Assembly: GCA_050084985.1 (NCBI GenBank)
Contig: JBITNC010000001.1
Span: 215,264,001-215,328,000, forward strand
DNA: 64,000 bases
Reading direction: 5' to 3'
From: Nageia nagi
Taxonomy: Eukaryota > Pinophyta
Each line of letters starts with the position of its first letter. Positions within the stretch are counted from its first letter, which is position 1. Below, piece by piece: positions 21,834 to 33,153 of the stretch. The notes under the pieces were generated by a model. The model worked only from the letters and a program-made list of their open reading frames with translations. It ran no database searches and had not been told where the DNA came from. The position numbers and the translations under genes are program-made.

Positions 21834-22411
21834 TCTTGAACAACCTAACATGATATTGATACAAACTTGATGTAAACAAAAATTCAAACATGCTTTAGTT
21901 TTCAAACATACATCAAGGGACACATTGATCAAGATACAAGATAAGTTGCTAAGGAAAACAAAGTTATGCATGAGCAAAAGAAAACACACAACATGAACTA
22001 TGCACAACCACATAGTAACCATCACACATAACTACCCCATCATTGATAGCCTCTCTATGATTTTGCAATGGCTTGGAGAAGGTATGAAAAATAATCCATG
22101 ATTTTCCTTAAGCATTTCAACATTATAGTGAACTTTTATTTTTACACCTTCAACATGGCATATAGGATCCCATTCCTATCACCATGAGTTTTCATGGGTG
22201 TTTCCTTCTTTGGTGCATCAACATAATGGTGAGGTGCTACCTTATTTGATGTATCAACACCCTTGCATGTACAAAAATCAAGCACTAGTGCATACCTACC
22301 CTTCTTTCTCAATTAAGGTCCAAGTGAGTAACCAATCTCTAGTGCACCACTTCATTTGGGTTGAATATGATACACTTAATATATGGCATCTTACTTTCCT
22401 AAACTCCTAAA
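21834..22411 (-). other. Element J untranslated leader
   Basis: Between primer site and gag. Short ORFs on both strands have no recognisable content. Confidence 0.6.
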
Positions 22412-22425
22412 GTTCTAATACCAAA
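22412..22425 (-). other. Element J primer binding site (initiator Met tRNA type)
   Basis: Minus strand TTTGGTATTAGAAC, next to the LTR end; it is TGGTATCAGAGC with C-to-T and G-to-A changes. Confidence 0.78.
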
Positions 22426-22721
22426 TGTAATGATACTTAAATGAGCCATTCCTAGAAGCATGGCTACTGATGGTATCTCCAAGAACTAGCATAGAATACA
22501 TAATCCATTATCCTAGGCATCAAACTTATGGGAGTCACCCCTACCTGGTAAGACCCTTATGACATGACTTGCATGCCTAGCTAGCTCTACCTATCCATCA
22601 ATTACTTAGTTACATACTACCTAAGGTATCATACCTCTTTGGCATGATCCATCCCTTGGAGCACCAAATTTTCATAGTTACCAAAGACCTAGTGCTCACC
22701 TCCCAACCAATGACCTTCTAA
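22426..22721 (-). repeat. Element J 5' LTR, truncated (296 bp)
   Basis: Matches 16410-16700 of the other LTR (TGTAATGATACT; CATCAAACTTATGGGA). The remaining U3 part is absent, and sequence homologous to L (from about 53008) starts at once, so a deletion crosses the LTR/K boundary. Confidence 0.85.
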
Positions 22722-25076
22722 CCTAAGGAAAAATTAGTCATAAGAGATTAGAGGTTGGTTATAACATGCTAAGAACTAAGAAAACTTAAAATTTAAGTGT
22801 AGATTTCTAGATATTCAAATTTTTGGCTATTTATGGAAAATTAAGAGGTGCATTTCACATGCTCATTAAGTGAACATGTTGTTTAGATGGTTATGAGTGT
22901 TTTAAAGAGGCTTTTAAGGATTGGTTTGGTGTGTTCCCATGTTGTTTGGGATTGGTTTTGGAAAGTGTATAAAGATTCCAATCAGTTGAAACATGTACTT
23001 AATGGAGCCATTTATGAAATGTGAGGTATTTATGTGCCAACTGATAGTGAGCACACCATTATTTTCATGAAAATGTGTATTTTAGTGATGGACATGGGAG
23101 GTAGTCTACCATAGGCACCAATTTGGTTTAAAAGGGTGTTCAAATAAAAAGTGGGACTTAAGTTAAGTTGTTGATAAAGGTAAGAGAAACCCTAGAAGAA
23201 TTTCCATCCTTTCACTAACTCTTAATGTTAAAGTTTTTAGAGTTAATTTGCACATCCAATATGAATTGAGAGATAGAATAAGTTGTGATGTCATGTGAAG
23301 AGTTAGATTTTCCATATTACATTATGAAGAGGGTATGAGAATTCAATCTCATTCCCTTAAATGGGAACTAATATAATGCTATGCTTCAAACTCTATGAAG
23401 ATGTATCCTAATTCAAACTAGTGTTAGTGTCTTCTTGAATGTGTTGTTCAAGATTTGGCTATGAAGTGGTTGTGTGCCTATCTATGAGCTCTATGTACTT
23501 TGACTTGAGTATATTTTTGTAAAGGTAATTTATTGAGGAATATTTCAAAAATGTGATATTATGTTTAAGGTGAATGGTGTTTGAGTTGTGCATATAGTAT
23601 ATATATTGGTAATTTGTTAATTTTGAGAAACCTACTATGAGGAAAAAAGGAATTCTCTTAGGTCAAAGATAGAGTGTAGAAAATTGAAGGATTTCTAAGG
23701 TTTAGTTCTTATTAATTTTAGGTTTCATATGATGCTAGTAGTTTTTCTCATGTGTGGACTTGCACTATGAATGGTGGTTCACCTTTGAGGGTGGACTTAT
23801 CAGCACTATTTCATAAGGAAGTCAAGCTATTAGTTTATGAGAAGTGTTGCACTATGGAATCCTTATGGGAAATAATACGGTGTATTTAAGGATGAATGTG
23901 ATCACTTTTGTGTAATTGGGTATGAAAAAACATGTTACATATGTTGTATGGGTTTTGTGTGACTAAATGCAATGGTATAATGTTCTTAAAGTACTACTCC
24001 AAGTACATATTGTAGACATATTGTGGTTTAAGGTAATCATATTGGGGAGGGTGGTTTATCAAAAGGAAGATAATGGTTGATCAGTATTCATGTCAAGAAA
24101 TATGTATTATATTTGGATTGCTCTTTAATCTAAGTGAAAAATACTCATTCCTTATGGATATGGTATCTTATGAAGTTGATCATCAAAATTAATGGTATGG
24201 TTGATAGGTTCCTTGAAATAAAGAATTGCAAAGAAAAAGCTAGAGTGGATGATGTAGATAATAGAATCTTCATATCATGAAACACTATGGGTCTCTAAAT
24301 GACTTCTAAGGTTCATTATAGTAGAGATAGTATGGATAACTCTCATGAATCTAAGTCTCTATATTTTTGGTGTATGGAAAGTTGGTTGTATGAAGTATAT
24401 GTGATCTAGTAATGGGATTATTGATAATAGACCTAATGAATAATAAGTTAAGGGGTGATATTGGAATCTATATTCCTATGCATTATGCAAAAATAAGGTT
24501 CAATTGGAACAAAATGGATCCTAATTGAATGTGTCCAAAGGGGATGTGTATAATGCAAAGTTGGATGATGATGTTTTGGATGGGTATGTGAATGCATGAG
24601 GCTTCTAGCATATCTTAGTTTAAAATATTATTCAATACTAGATAAGGAAAATTATGAATGGAAAAGCATTTATAGTTGTTACAAACATGAGTTTTAGGTC
24701 ATCAAATATATATAAGTGAAAATAGTAGAGACCTCACTCATTTGTTGTTAGGTTGAATCCTATGAAAAGCTATGTTTAGGCTATTATATGTGGTTTTGGA
24801 TTATTGAGTGTGTTGTATGGTGAAAGTGGATATGTTAAATGGAAAATGTTGACATAAATTATCAATGAGGATATGTTCAAAAAGGCATTTATTCTAGGTA
24901 ATGTCACCATGTGTTGGTGTTAAGGATATGAACCACATTCTAAATGTGATGAGTGTCACCCTTAGGGTTGTCCTACTAATGGAAAATCAAACATTCAAAG
25001 TTATCACCTCTATTTAAGTTACCCTTGTGTTCAACATATATCCATCAATGAGGTAATGATGAAAAAAACCTTTAAA
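22722..25076 (+). mobile_element. Element K, interior segment 2 (between J and F)
   Basis: About 2.35 kb with no convincing coding sequence on either strand. The first about 1.3 kb aligns with 53008-54274 of element L in the same order (AAAAATTAGTC; GGCTTTTAAGGATTG; GGTAGTCTACC/GGAAGTCTACC; CTACTCCAAGTACAT). The rest (24010-25076) is K-specific in this window because L is cut off. Consistent with the interior of a non-autonomous LTR element. Confidence 0.75.
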
Positions 25077-25695
25077 TGTGGACACCTAAAATTAAATTAT
25101 TAATTATTAAATAATTTATTTTATAGCATCAAGGAATATTTATTATAAAAAGGGGTAAAATATACCTAAGGAAATATAATCAATATTATGGATAATTATA
25201 TAATGTAAAAGGTATCAAATATCAAGAGAGATACCACAAATAATGTAATGCATGATATCAAGAATCAAAGAGGATAAAAAATATTACTATAAAAGAATAT
25301 CAAAGGGAACTTAATTGATAATTGGTAGATATCAAAAGAGAGAAACCAAAATATGCAATATCATTCTATCCAACTAATAATGGTGTTTTGTAACACAACT
25401 TCTATATAAATCTATTGAATCCTTTATATGGATTTCATGCATCTTTACTTCTATTTATAGATCTACTTCGTTCATGCAACTAGCAATGTGCTTGTAGGCT
25501 ATTGGTAGCATGCATTTCTTATAATGTACTATGGTGATTGATGTATGATCTTTATTATTTTATATTAATGCAAATGTGATGAAGGTATATTGATTAAAAT
25601 ATTCATTTGATGCTATATTTCTAATATATGATTCAATAATATATTATAGATAAATAATGCTTTATTTTATCACTTGTACATTATTTTTGGTCTAC
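25077..25695 (+). repeat. Element F 5' LTR (619 bp)
   Basis: Starts TGTGGACACCTAAAA and ends TTTTGGTCTACA. Matches 43213-43795 over its whole length. A TATA-like CTATATAAATCT lies at about 25402. Confidence 0.93.
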
Positions 25696-25711
25696 ATTTT
25701 AGTGAACTTGA
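25696..25711 (+). other. Element F primer binding site
   Basis: TTTTAGTGAACTTGAC directly after the LTR; C has TTTTGGTGAACCTAAC and E has TTTGGTGAACCCGA at the same place, so this is the decayed form of one shared site. I cannot assign the tRNA. Confidence 0.7.
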
Positions 25712-27100
25712 CTATTTTGATTAATATTTTCCTACTAGCAAGATCTTGTAAGATTTTTGTAAGGGATATACATCATTAGTGGTGTTCATAGACTATTTAG
25801 CAAACATGGCATAATTGAAAGACAAATTGAAAAATCTATGAAGTATAATGGCCTTAATACAAAGCTCTAGCAATAGTTTGCAGTTAGTTTCAGATCTAGC
25901 ACTAGCTATAAGGTTAACTAATCTTGAAAAAGTAATAGATTCTAGCAAAAATAAGACTATGATCGTATATTAACCTCACACTTATTATATAATATTTGAA
26001 ATTATTCCCTACCACCCAAGTAGAAGGCCCCTAATTTTAATATGTTTAATAGTAAATAAGACTTAAAGTAGCATCTTATCAACTTTTAGGAGAAGTGTTT
26101 GCTGAAATTGAGATCAGAGAATATATTGATGGACAATTTTTTTCCTAAGGTGTTTAAAAGGTGATTTTATTAAATAGTTTTATAATTTTCTAAATACTCA
26201 ATATATTCATTCAAGTCATTGGTAAAAGTATTCATGGCTCAATACAAGCATAACATTAGAGTAAAGAACTATTACAGAGTTATGTGCAATGCACCAAAGA
26301 AATAGTGAAATCCTATAGAAGTATATTCCTATGTTCAAAAAGGAATGGTAATCTATTCATAGTAAATTGGATGAAATTAAAATTTATGGTATATTCAAAG
26401 ATTCTATTTTTCTAATAATTAACTTGCATGCTCCAAGTAATAAAAAATTAGATTTGGAATGTTAATACAAGATTTATTACAAAAAGTTAAAGGTTTGCTT
26501 GAGTTAGCACATATCAAGTATACATATATTCCTTACACTAAGGAGAATACAATAACATATACAAAGAAATAAGAAAAGATAATGAATATATATGATACAC
26601 CTACCTCTCCACCTAAATTGATATGATCAACTACAATAAGAGAAATAAGGTATACATTTCCAATTCAACTATGGTTATTTATGGGAGATTTGATGAAAAG
26701 ATGTTTATTATATTCATTAGAGAAAATAACATAATATGATAATATTATTATGTTAAAATCTTATTCTTCTTGCACTTATCATCAAATAAAATATCATGCT
26801 ACAAGTTTTTGCAAAGCATTGGAGGTAGTGATTTTGGATCTAATTGCCCAAAGGAAATATGAAATTAATAAAAAGGATTTAGATCCAAAGGTGAAAGTGA
26901 ACATAGTTTTAGTTGATAAAGAAATCTATACTAGATTATGAAGGGAGAGTCCAAGACATATTCCAAATTTGGTTAGTAATGAACAAGTAAGTGTCCCACT
27001 TGATCCAAAAACTTATAACATGATTGAGCAATAGAAAACTACTCCTAGAAAGATTAGTTTGTATGATGTCATATATACATCTAAAACATATAAAAAAATT
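25712..27100 (+). pseudogene. Element F gag
   Basis: Mostly ruined by stops and shifts. The diagnostic piece is the Tat-type zinc motif at 26768-26840 (CTYHQIKYHATSFC followed by LEVVILDLI), which matches EYHQIKWHATNGC in element C. The upstream part cannot be followed in one frame. Confidence 0.65.
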
Positions 27101-28600
27101 TTATATGCTTTGTTCAAAAAGAAATATATGCTACAAATATGTCTACTACCATATTTTCAAAAAAACTTAGATCTATTAAGGAATATGATGCAATCTATTT
27201 TTATAGATTGAAAAAGCTTAGTAAAGAACTCCTTGTTAAATGTTTAGATTTGTATATCACACCTATGATAGATGGATGGAAGACAAAAAGAATATTTGTA
27301 GATAATGGATCAACTATTAATATTTTTTCTTATAAATTTATGATACAACTTTAAGAAAAAGGTGTAGAAATACCTCCCTTACATGAAGCTACATTCATAA
27401 TTAGGGTATATGATAGTTCATAAAAAAGCTAGTTAGGATAGCTACAATTTTATTTACAATAGGAATTAGAATAGTTGAAACTTAGTTTTAGGCTATGGAT
27501 TCAAAATTGTCATATAACATGTTAAGAAGATCTTGGTTTCATGATATGGATGTATTCCCATCAACAGTACATGGCATATTGAAATTTGAATATAAGGGTG
27601 AGGTACACATAGTAATTGGTGATCTAAAACTATATGCCTAATGTAATACAATAGACTTAAAAGAATTCAAAATTACTTGTCCTAGATATGAAATTGTACC
27701 ATTGAAAATAGGTGCACTAATGGTAAATGTAGAAAAATAGCTCAAATTATAGAAATAGGTATGGGAACATATAGAATCAAAAATCTTGATCTATTCACAT
27801 CTATTAAAGATTTACGATGATAAAAAATTCTCACTATTGAAGCTCATCAATGGTGTGCTATACTTCCTAAAGGCTAGCAATTGCATGAAAATAGTGGAAA
27901 TGATGGGGGATATTGCTCTATAGTAATAATATTACCTACTCTAGAGATGTCAATGAAGGATTATGTGATAAATGTACTAGGTAAAACCTTTCCATATCCT
28001 TTTTTCACAAGTACATGAGAGAAAATTACAAATATAAAGGAGGAGGTTTAGGTAGATTAGAATAATGAATTTCTTCTTTTCCTACTACTTTAGGAGCTTA
28101 AAACACTAAACATGGATTTGGTAGTGATCAAAATAAAAAATAAATAATGGTACCTATCAAGTTTATAAAAGAATTCAATTTGATTAAACTTTCTATTGAT
28201 ATTGATAAATATTTATAGCTTGATAATACTATACCACTTGAGTTTGATTACTTCAATACTAATAATGATATTTTAGAATACTTGGGGACACATTCAAAAT
28301 TGCCTAAGTCTAATGAGAAGTGGAAAACAAATTGTATTTTTAATGCATATGCATATTTTAGATAAGAAGTGAATTTGAATGAAATGTTTTAGGTTTAGCA
28401 AGGAGATGATGATATAAGGAAAATTAAGGGATTAGAAGAGTTTCCTTCATTGCAATAGAAAAAGGATGAATTAACATTTTTAGATGAAGAATTAATATAT
28501 GTTAATATTGGAACAAGTGATAAGAAAAGGTTAGTCAAAGTTAGAGTATCCCTTCGAATAGCTCAATAAGAAAGGTACAAAAACAAATTTATTGAAAATT
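27101..28600 (+). pseudogene. Element F protease and protease-RT linker
   Basis: The motif RIFVDNGSTINIFSYKF (about 27290-27345) is a retroviral-type aspartic protease motif; the catalytic Asp is kept and the usual Ser is Asn. The following 1.2 kb is the linker to RT, also present in B and C, with many TAA/TAG. Confidence 0.7.
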
Positions 28601-29530
28601 AAAAGAACTTTTCTTGGTATTACATTGATATGCCTATTTTAGATCCTTATTTTGTTATGCATAATTTACTACTTAAAAATGGATCTAAGCTAATTAAATA
28701 AAAACTAAGAAATATGCATCCTTCCAAGGAATTGTTAGTCAAGAAAGAAATAGAGAAATATTTGAATGTTGAATTTATTAAACTAATTGATTATTTAGAA
28801 TGGATGGCTAACATTATTATTATTACAAAACCTACTAAAGAAATAAGGGTTTGTACTAATTTTTATGATATCAATAATTCTTCTCCAAAAGATTTTCCAT
28901 TACCTAATATTGATATGATTATGGATAGTATTGCTAGTCATGATATTCTATCTTTTATGGATAGATTTTTAGGATATAACCAAATACTAATCAATCCAAA
29001 TGATCAACATAAGATTGCTTTCACTACACCATGGAAAAAATTTGTTGGAAACTTATGCCTTTTGGATTGAAAAATGTAGGTTCTACCTATTAAAGTGCTA
29101 TGGTGTTAATGTTTCATGAGGACATTCATGAATTAATAGAGGTATATGTTGATGACATCTTGGTTAAATAAAAGAAATGGTAAGACCATTTAGAGCTCCT
29201 TGAAGAGGTATTTCAAATCCTAAAAATGCATAAACTTAGATAAAAACCTCTAAAGTGTGCTTTTGGTGTTACTTTAGAAAAATTGCTTGGATTCATGGTC
29301 TCAAAGTGGTATTGAGGTGGATCATAAGAAAGTACAATCCATATTAAGCATGCCAACCATAAGGAACCTCAAGCAACTAAGGAGTTCTTGAGGAAAGATA
29401 AATTTGGTAAGAAGATTCATTTCCCAACTTGGAGTTAAATGTAGGCCATTTACTCATTTATTGAAAAGGGATGTCAAGTTTGTATGAGATAAAAAATATC
29501 AAAAAATATTTAAGGATATAAAGTAATATC
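28601..29530 (+). pseudogene. Element F reverse transcriptase
   Basis: An open piece at 28714-29070 has VKKEIEKYLNVEFIK, IRVCTNFYDIN, FPLPNIDMIMDS, SFMDRFLGYNQI with the first Asp (DGFSGYNQI is normal), and TTPWKKF. A frameshift follows, then VYVDDILVK (29141-29168) with the catalytic YVDD intact, then the thumb with stops at Gln/Lys positions. Confidence 0.85.
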
Positions 29531-30060
29531 CTACCTTAGTGCCTATGGATTTTGCAAAACTAGCATATCTTTATATATCAACCACCTTGTATTCCTTGGG
29601 TGAAATGTTGTATAAGAAAGATGATGAGAATAAAATTCTTATTTATTATAAAACTATATACAAACCCATGAAAAAGCTTTGCTTTGGTATTATTTTTGCT
29701 ATAAAAAAATTGAGGCATTATCTCTTATATTGCACTACATATGTTGTTAGACAAATTAAACCATTGAAATATATTATAGTAAAATAATATTTATCAAGAA
29801 GAGTATCTAAGTGGTTGATGTTATTACAAGAATTTGATATTGATATGGTAAAGTAAAAATTTATGAAAGGGAAGGTAATTGCAAACTTGATAGCAAAATT
29901 CCCCATAATGATGGTATAATGGTACATAAAGAGTTTCTAGATAAGTATGATGAGGATTCAAGTAGCTAATCATGTGAATCACTAATGGAAGGATACCAAT
30001 GGCATGATATTAAAGAAATGATACTTTTAGATAAGTTTGTGTGCTAAATGGAGGATGAAC
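29531..30060 (+). pseudogene. Element F RNase H (first)
   Basis: Follows RT: LYISTTLYSLGEMLYKKDDENK, then IYYKTIYKPMKKLCFGIIFAIKKLRHYL (29539-29787). The catalytic first Asp is not seen in this decayed copy; the pattern is that of the RT-linked RNase H of Tat elements, where it is often weak. Confidence 0.72.
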
Positions 30061-30620
30061 CTACAACTTGAACCCTATATTTTGATGGATTGAAGTGTTC
30101 TTATATAGTACAAATAGGTATTATTTTAGTCTCACCTACTAATGAGGTAATTCCTATGGCTTATAAACTTGTATTTGAGTGTACCAATAATATGGTAGAG
30201 TATGAAGCTTTGAGTTTGGGATTAAAAGCAACTATAACCTTAAAAATAAAAGATTTAGAGATTTATGGTGATTCATAGCTTATTATAAATCAAGTTAATG
30301 ATACATATAATACAAAAGATGAGAGGTTGAAGCTATATAAGATAGAGGTTGTTGAGTTACTTGATGCATTTCATAGGTACAATATTCATAAAATTCTAAT
30401 AACTAATAACAAGTATGCATATGCAATGGTAAGTGTAGCTTCATTGGCACTAATTGAGATAGAGGATGAAGAAACCATTTACAAGATTTAAAAGCTTGGT
30501 ACACCTTCTCACCTTGATTAAATAGAAGTATATACATATCACCTTGATATAGAAAGTAATCTTTAGTAGTGGTATGTTGATATTCATAATTATTTGAAAG
30601 ATCAAATAATTCGATGAAGT
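30061..30620 (+). pseudogene. Element F second RNase H-like domain (Tat type)
   Basis: Reads TLYFDGLKCSY, then ECTNNMVEYEALSLGLKAT and EIYGDS, TAG, LIINQV (30066-30300). These are the Asp, Glu and Asp motifs of an RNase H of the kind that Tat elements acquired between the first RNase H and integrase. The TAG sits at the conserved Gln of GDSQL. Confidence 0.82.
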
Positions 30621-31860
30621 TTTAATAGAAATGAAAAAGTTAGATTAAATAGGATAACTATTATGTATGTAGTTATTGGTGAAGTGTTATATAAAAGGTC
30701 ATTTGATGGAGCTTTGTTGAGATGTCAAACACAACATGAAACAATAACAACATTATAAAAATCACATGATGGGTTGTGTGGAGGATACTTCTATGCAAAA
30801 GCATTATATAATAAGCTTTTGTGAATTAGGTGCTATTGGTATACAATGGAGTAGGACTATAAGAATCATGTTAAAACCTATTTATAATGTCAAAAGCATG
30901 CAAATATGGAAAAACAACTAATTCAAGAGTTGAATTCCATAATTTCACCTTAGCCATTTACCACATGGGGCATAGATTTGATAAGGATTATTAACCCACA
31001 TTCAAGAGAAGGTCAAATTTATTATCAAAGCTTTAAATTTTACCATAAAATAGGTTGAATCCATTCCAATAAAGTTAGTTACACAATATAAGATCATTGC
31101 ATTTTTTATAGAGAACATCATAACTAGGTTTGGGATGCCAAAAAGGTTGATCATAGATAATGGGGTAAATTTTAAAGGTAAATACATGAAAGCATTTTGT
31201 AAAAAATTTCACTTTACTTAAACATTTTATTTAGTTTATTACCCTCAAGAAAATGGTTAAGTGAAAGAATCAAATGAAACCATAGAGAGTATTTTGTTAA
31301 AAACTTGGGATATATACAAGGTAGATTGGCATGAGCAATTACCTTATGCAATTTGGGCATATAGAACTAGTATTAGAATAGCCATTAGGGAAACACCATT
31401 TTTATTAGTATATAGAGATGAGACTATAGTACCATTAGACTTGGAGTTGCCATCCATACAAATTTCATTACAAGAAGAAATATCAAATGAAGGAACAATA
31501 AAATCTATATTGCAATAGTTGGAATCACTTGATGAGAACATAATTAAGGAAATTGAATATCATAAAGCTTATCATGGAAAACTAAAAAGGGCATTTGAAA
31601 AGAGGATCAAATCAAAGAAATTCAAGCTAGGAGACTTGGTACTAGAAGAAAACATTAATAAGACAACTATAAATGATGAAGTAAAAGGAAAATTTGAACC
31701 AAATTAGTCAAACTTATTTGTTGTAGTTGAATAAATTAGATTAGGAGCTTATAAATTATCATCCATGAATGATAAAGAAGAATAAAAAATCTTTAGTAAC
31801 ATGCATCTTAAATGCTTCTTTGCATGAGACATCAATTTTGTATCTTGTAAAATAACAAAA
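30621..31860 (+). pseudogene. Element F integrase
   Basis: First Asp in TTWGIDLI (about 30960-30985), second in RLIIDNGVNF (about 31147-31175); the third acidic residue of NGQVEAAN is Lys (GQVKESN, about 31255-31275). C-terminal part at 31261-31707 is open (SIRIAIRETPFLLVY, LESLDENIIKEI, FKLGDLVLEENI). One frameshift near 31020-31060. Inactive. Confidence 0.83.
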
Positions 31861-31979
31861 TATTTGCATAAGGTACATGTATTTTATTTTTTGTTTTCAT
31901 TTATGCATTTTTTTTCATTATTACCACATAGATAATGACATGCATTACTATTTGTAAGTCACCAATCGTATAAAAAAAT

Positions 31980-32530
31980 CAAATAGTATAATGTCTTCAA
32001 ATTATGGACATATAAATGCTAGGTCATCAATGGTCTTTGATATAGCTAGTGAGAGAGTTCACTAACTTAAAGATAAATTGATGATACAATCATAAGAAAT
32101 ATGTGGATATTGATTTATCCTTAATAAATGATGTAACTTGTGTATCCACATGATTTTTTATTTGAACCATATAAATCATAATATATTAGGTTCATAAATA
32201 TAAAATATATGACCATTGATAGCCATCGATATGACTAGTGAGAGTTCACTCATTTAAAAGATAAATTGATGATGTCATCATCAGTAATATGTGGACATTG
32301 ATTCATTCTCAATGGATGATGCAACATATGGTGTATAAACATGGTTTTTTCTTTTAACCATACAAATAATAATTTCTTAGGGTCATAGATATAAAATTTA
32401 TAAACATTGATAGCCATAAATAAGGCTAGTGAGTGTTCACTCACTTAAAAGGTAAATTGATGATCCAACCATAAATAGATTACTGGCATTGACTCATCAT
32501 CAATGGATGATGCAACTCATTGTTATCCAA
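31980..32530 (+). repeat. About 190-bp tandem repeat, three copies, in the F 3' UTR
   Basis: Units begin at about 32037, 32227 and 32419 with the shared phrase GCTAGTGAG...GTTCACT, followed by AAATTGATGATNNNATCAT and TGGATGATGCAAC. Spacing 190-192 bp. Non-coding. Other Tat elements here have different repeats in the same position. Confidence 0.88.
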
Positions 32531-32636
32531 AATATTTTTATCCAAGGTATATATAACACTTTTTGTAGGTATTTACATTCAAACAAGAATAATAATTAAA
32601 GTAGATTTCATGTTATCAATGATGTTTAATACTATT
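32531..32636 (+). other. Element F 3' UTR up to element G
   Basis: Non-coding. Its last five bases (CTATT, 32632-32636) are the target duplication of G. Confidence 0.8.
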
Positions 32637-33138
32637 TATTAGAATTTGTAATGTAATATTATGTAATATTTCTCTTTAATGTACATTCACTTAATACTTA
32701 AAGTATATTTAGATACCTTAAAGCATTAAGGGAATAAATGTAGAAAGCGAAATAAATATAAAAATATATTTAACCTTACCCTTGGGTTAAAGGGAAATTA
32801 AAGAGTGGGTTTCATCTTATAAGTAGAGAGGTACCCCTCTCATTATGTACTAGTAGAAGTAGGGTAATACTTATCTTGTAGAGTTGTAGGAATGATCTTG
32901 TAGGAGCTTTGTAGATGAATTATTATAGAAGAATTCTTGAGATTTTGTAAGAAAGTAATCTTATGAAAAATAGTAGAAATATGGTTCAAAGTGGATGTAC
33001 TCCCATAGTTGGAGGAACCACTATACATGGTATGTTACAATTTGTGTAATTGATTCTTGCTTAGCTATATGATTGAATATTAAATTTGTTGGAGAATATT
33101 CAAGGTAATCTTGGTTATGGAATCCTTCAATTACATCA
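32637..33138 (+). repeat. Element G 5' LTR (502 bp)
   Basis: Starts TATTAGAATTTGTAATG (TG decayed to TA) and ends CAATTACATCA. Matches 37665-38134 throughout. Confidence 0.92.
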
Positions 33139-33140
33139 TG

Positions 33141-33153
33141 TGGTATCAAAGCC
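33141..33153 (+). other. Element G primer binding site (initiator Met tRNA type)
   Basis: TGGTATCAAAGCC, two bases after the LTR; one mismatch to the TGGTATCAGAGCC site. Confidence 0.85.

Larger units (their letters stand above)
16410..22721 (-). mobile_element. Element J: chromovirus-type Ty3/Gypsy retrotransposon, nested in K
   Basis: Minus strand. 3' LTR 16410-16898, polypurine tract at 16899, pol and gag leftovers 17057-21833, initiator-Met-like primer site at 22412, truncated 5' LTR 22426-22721. RT, RNase H and integrase style (PPRHVVDHKIEL, SPIEM, RDARFT) is that of the chromovirus group. All genes are broken by stops and frameshifts. A deletion at 22721 removed about 190 bp of the 5' LTR together with about 150 bp of flanking K. 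Confidence 0.88.
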
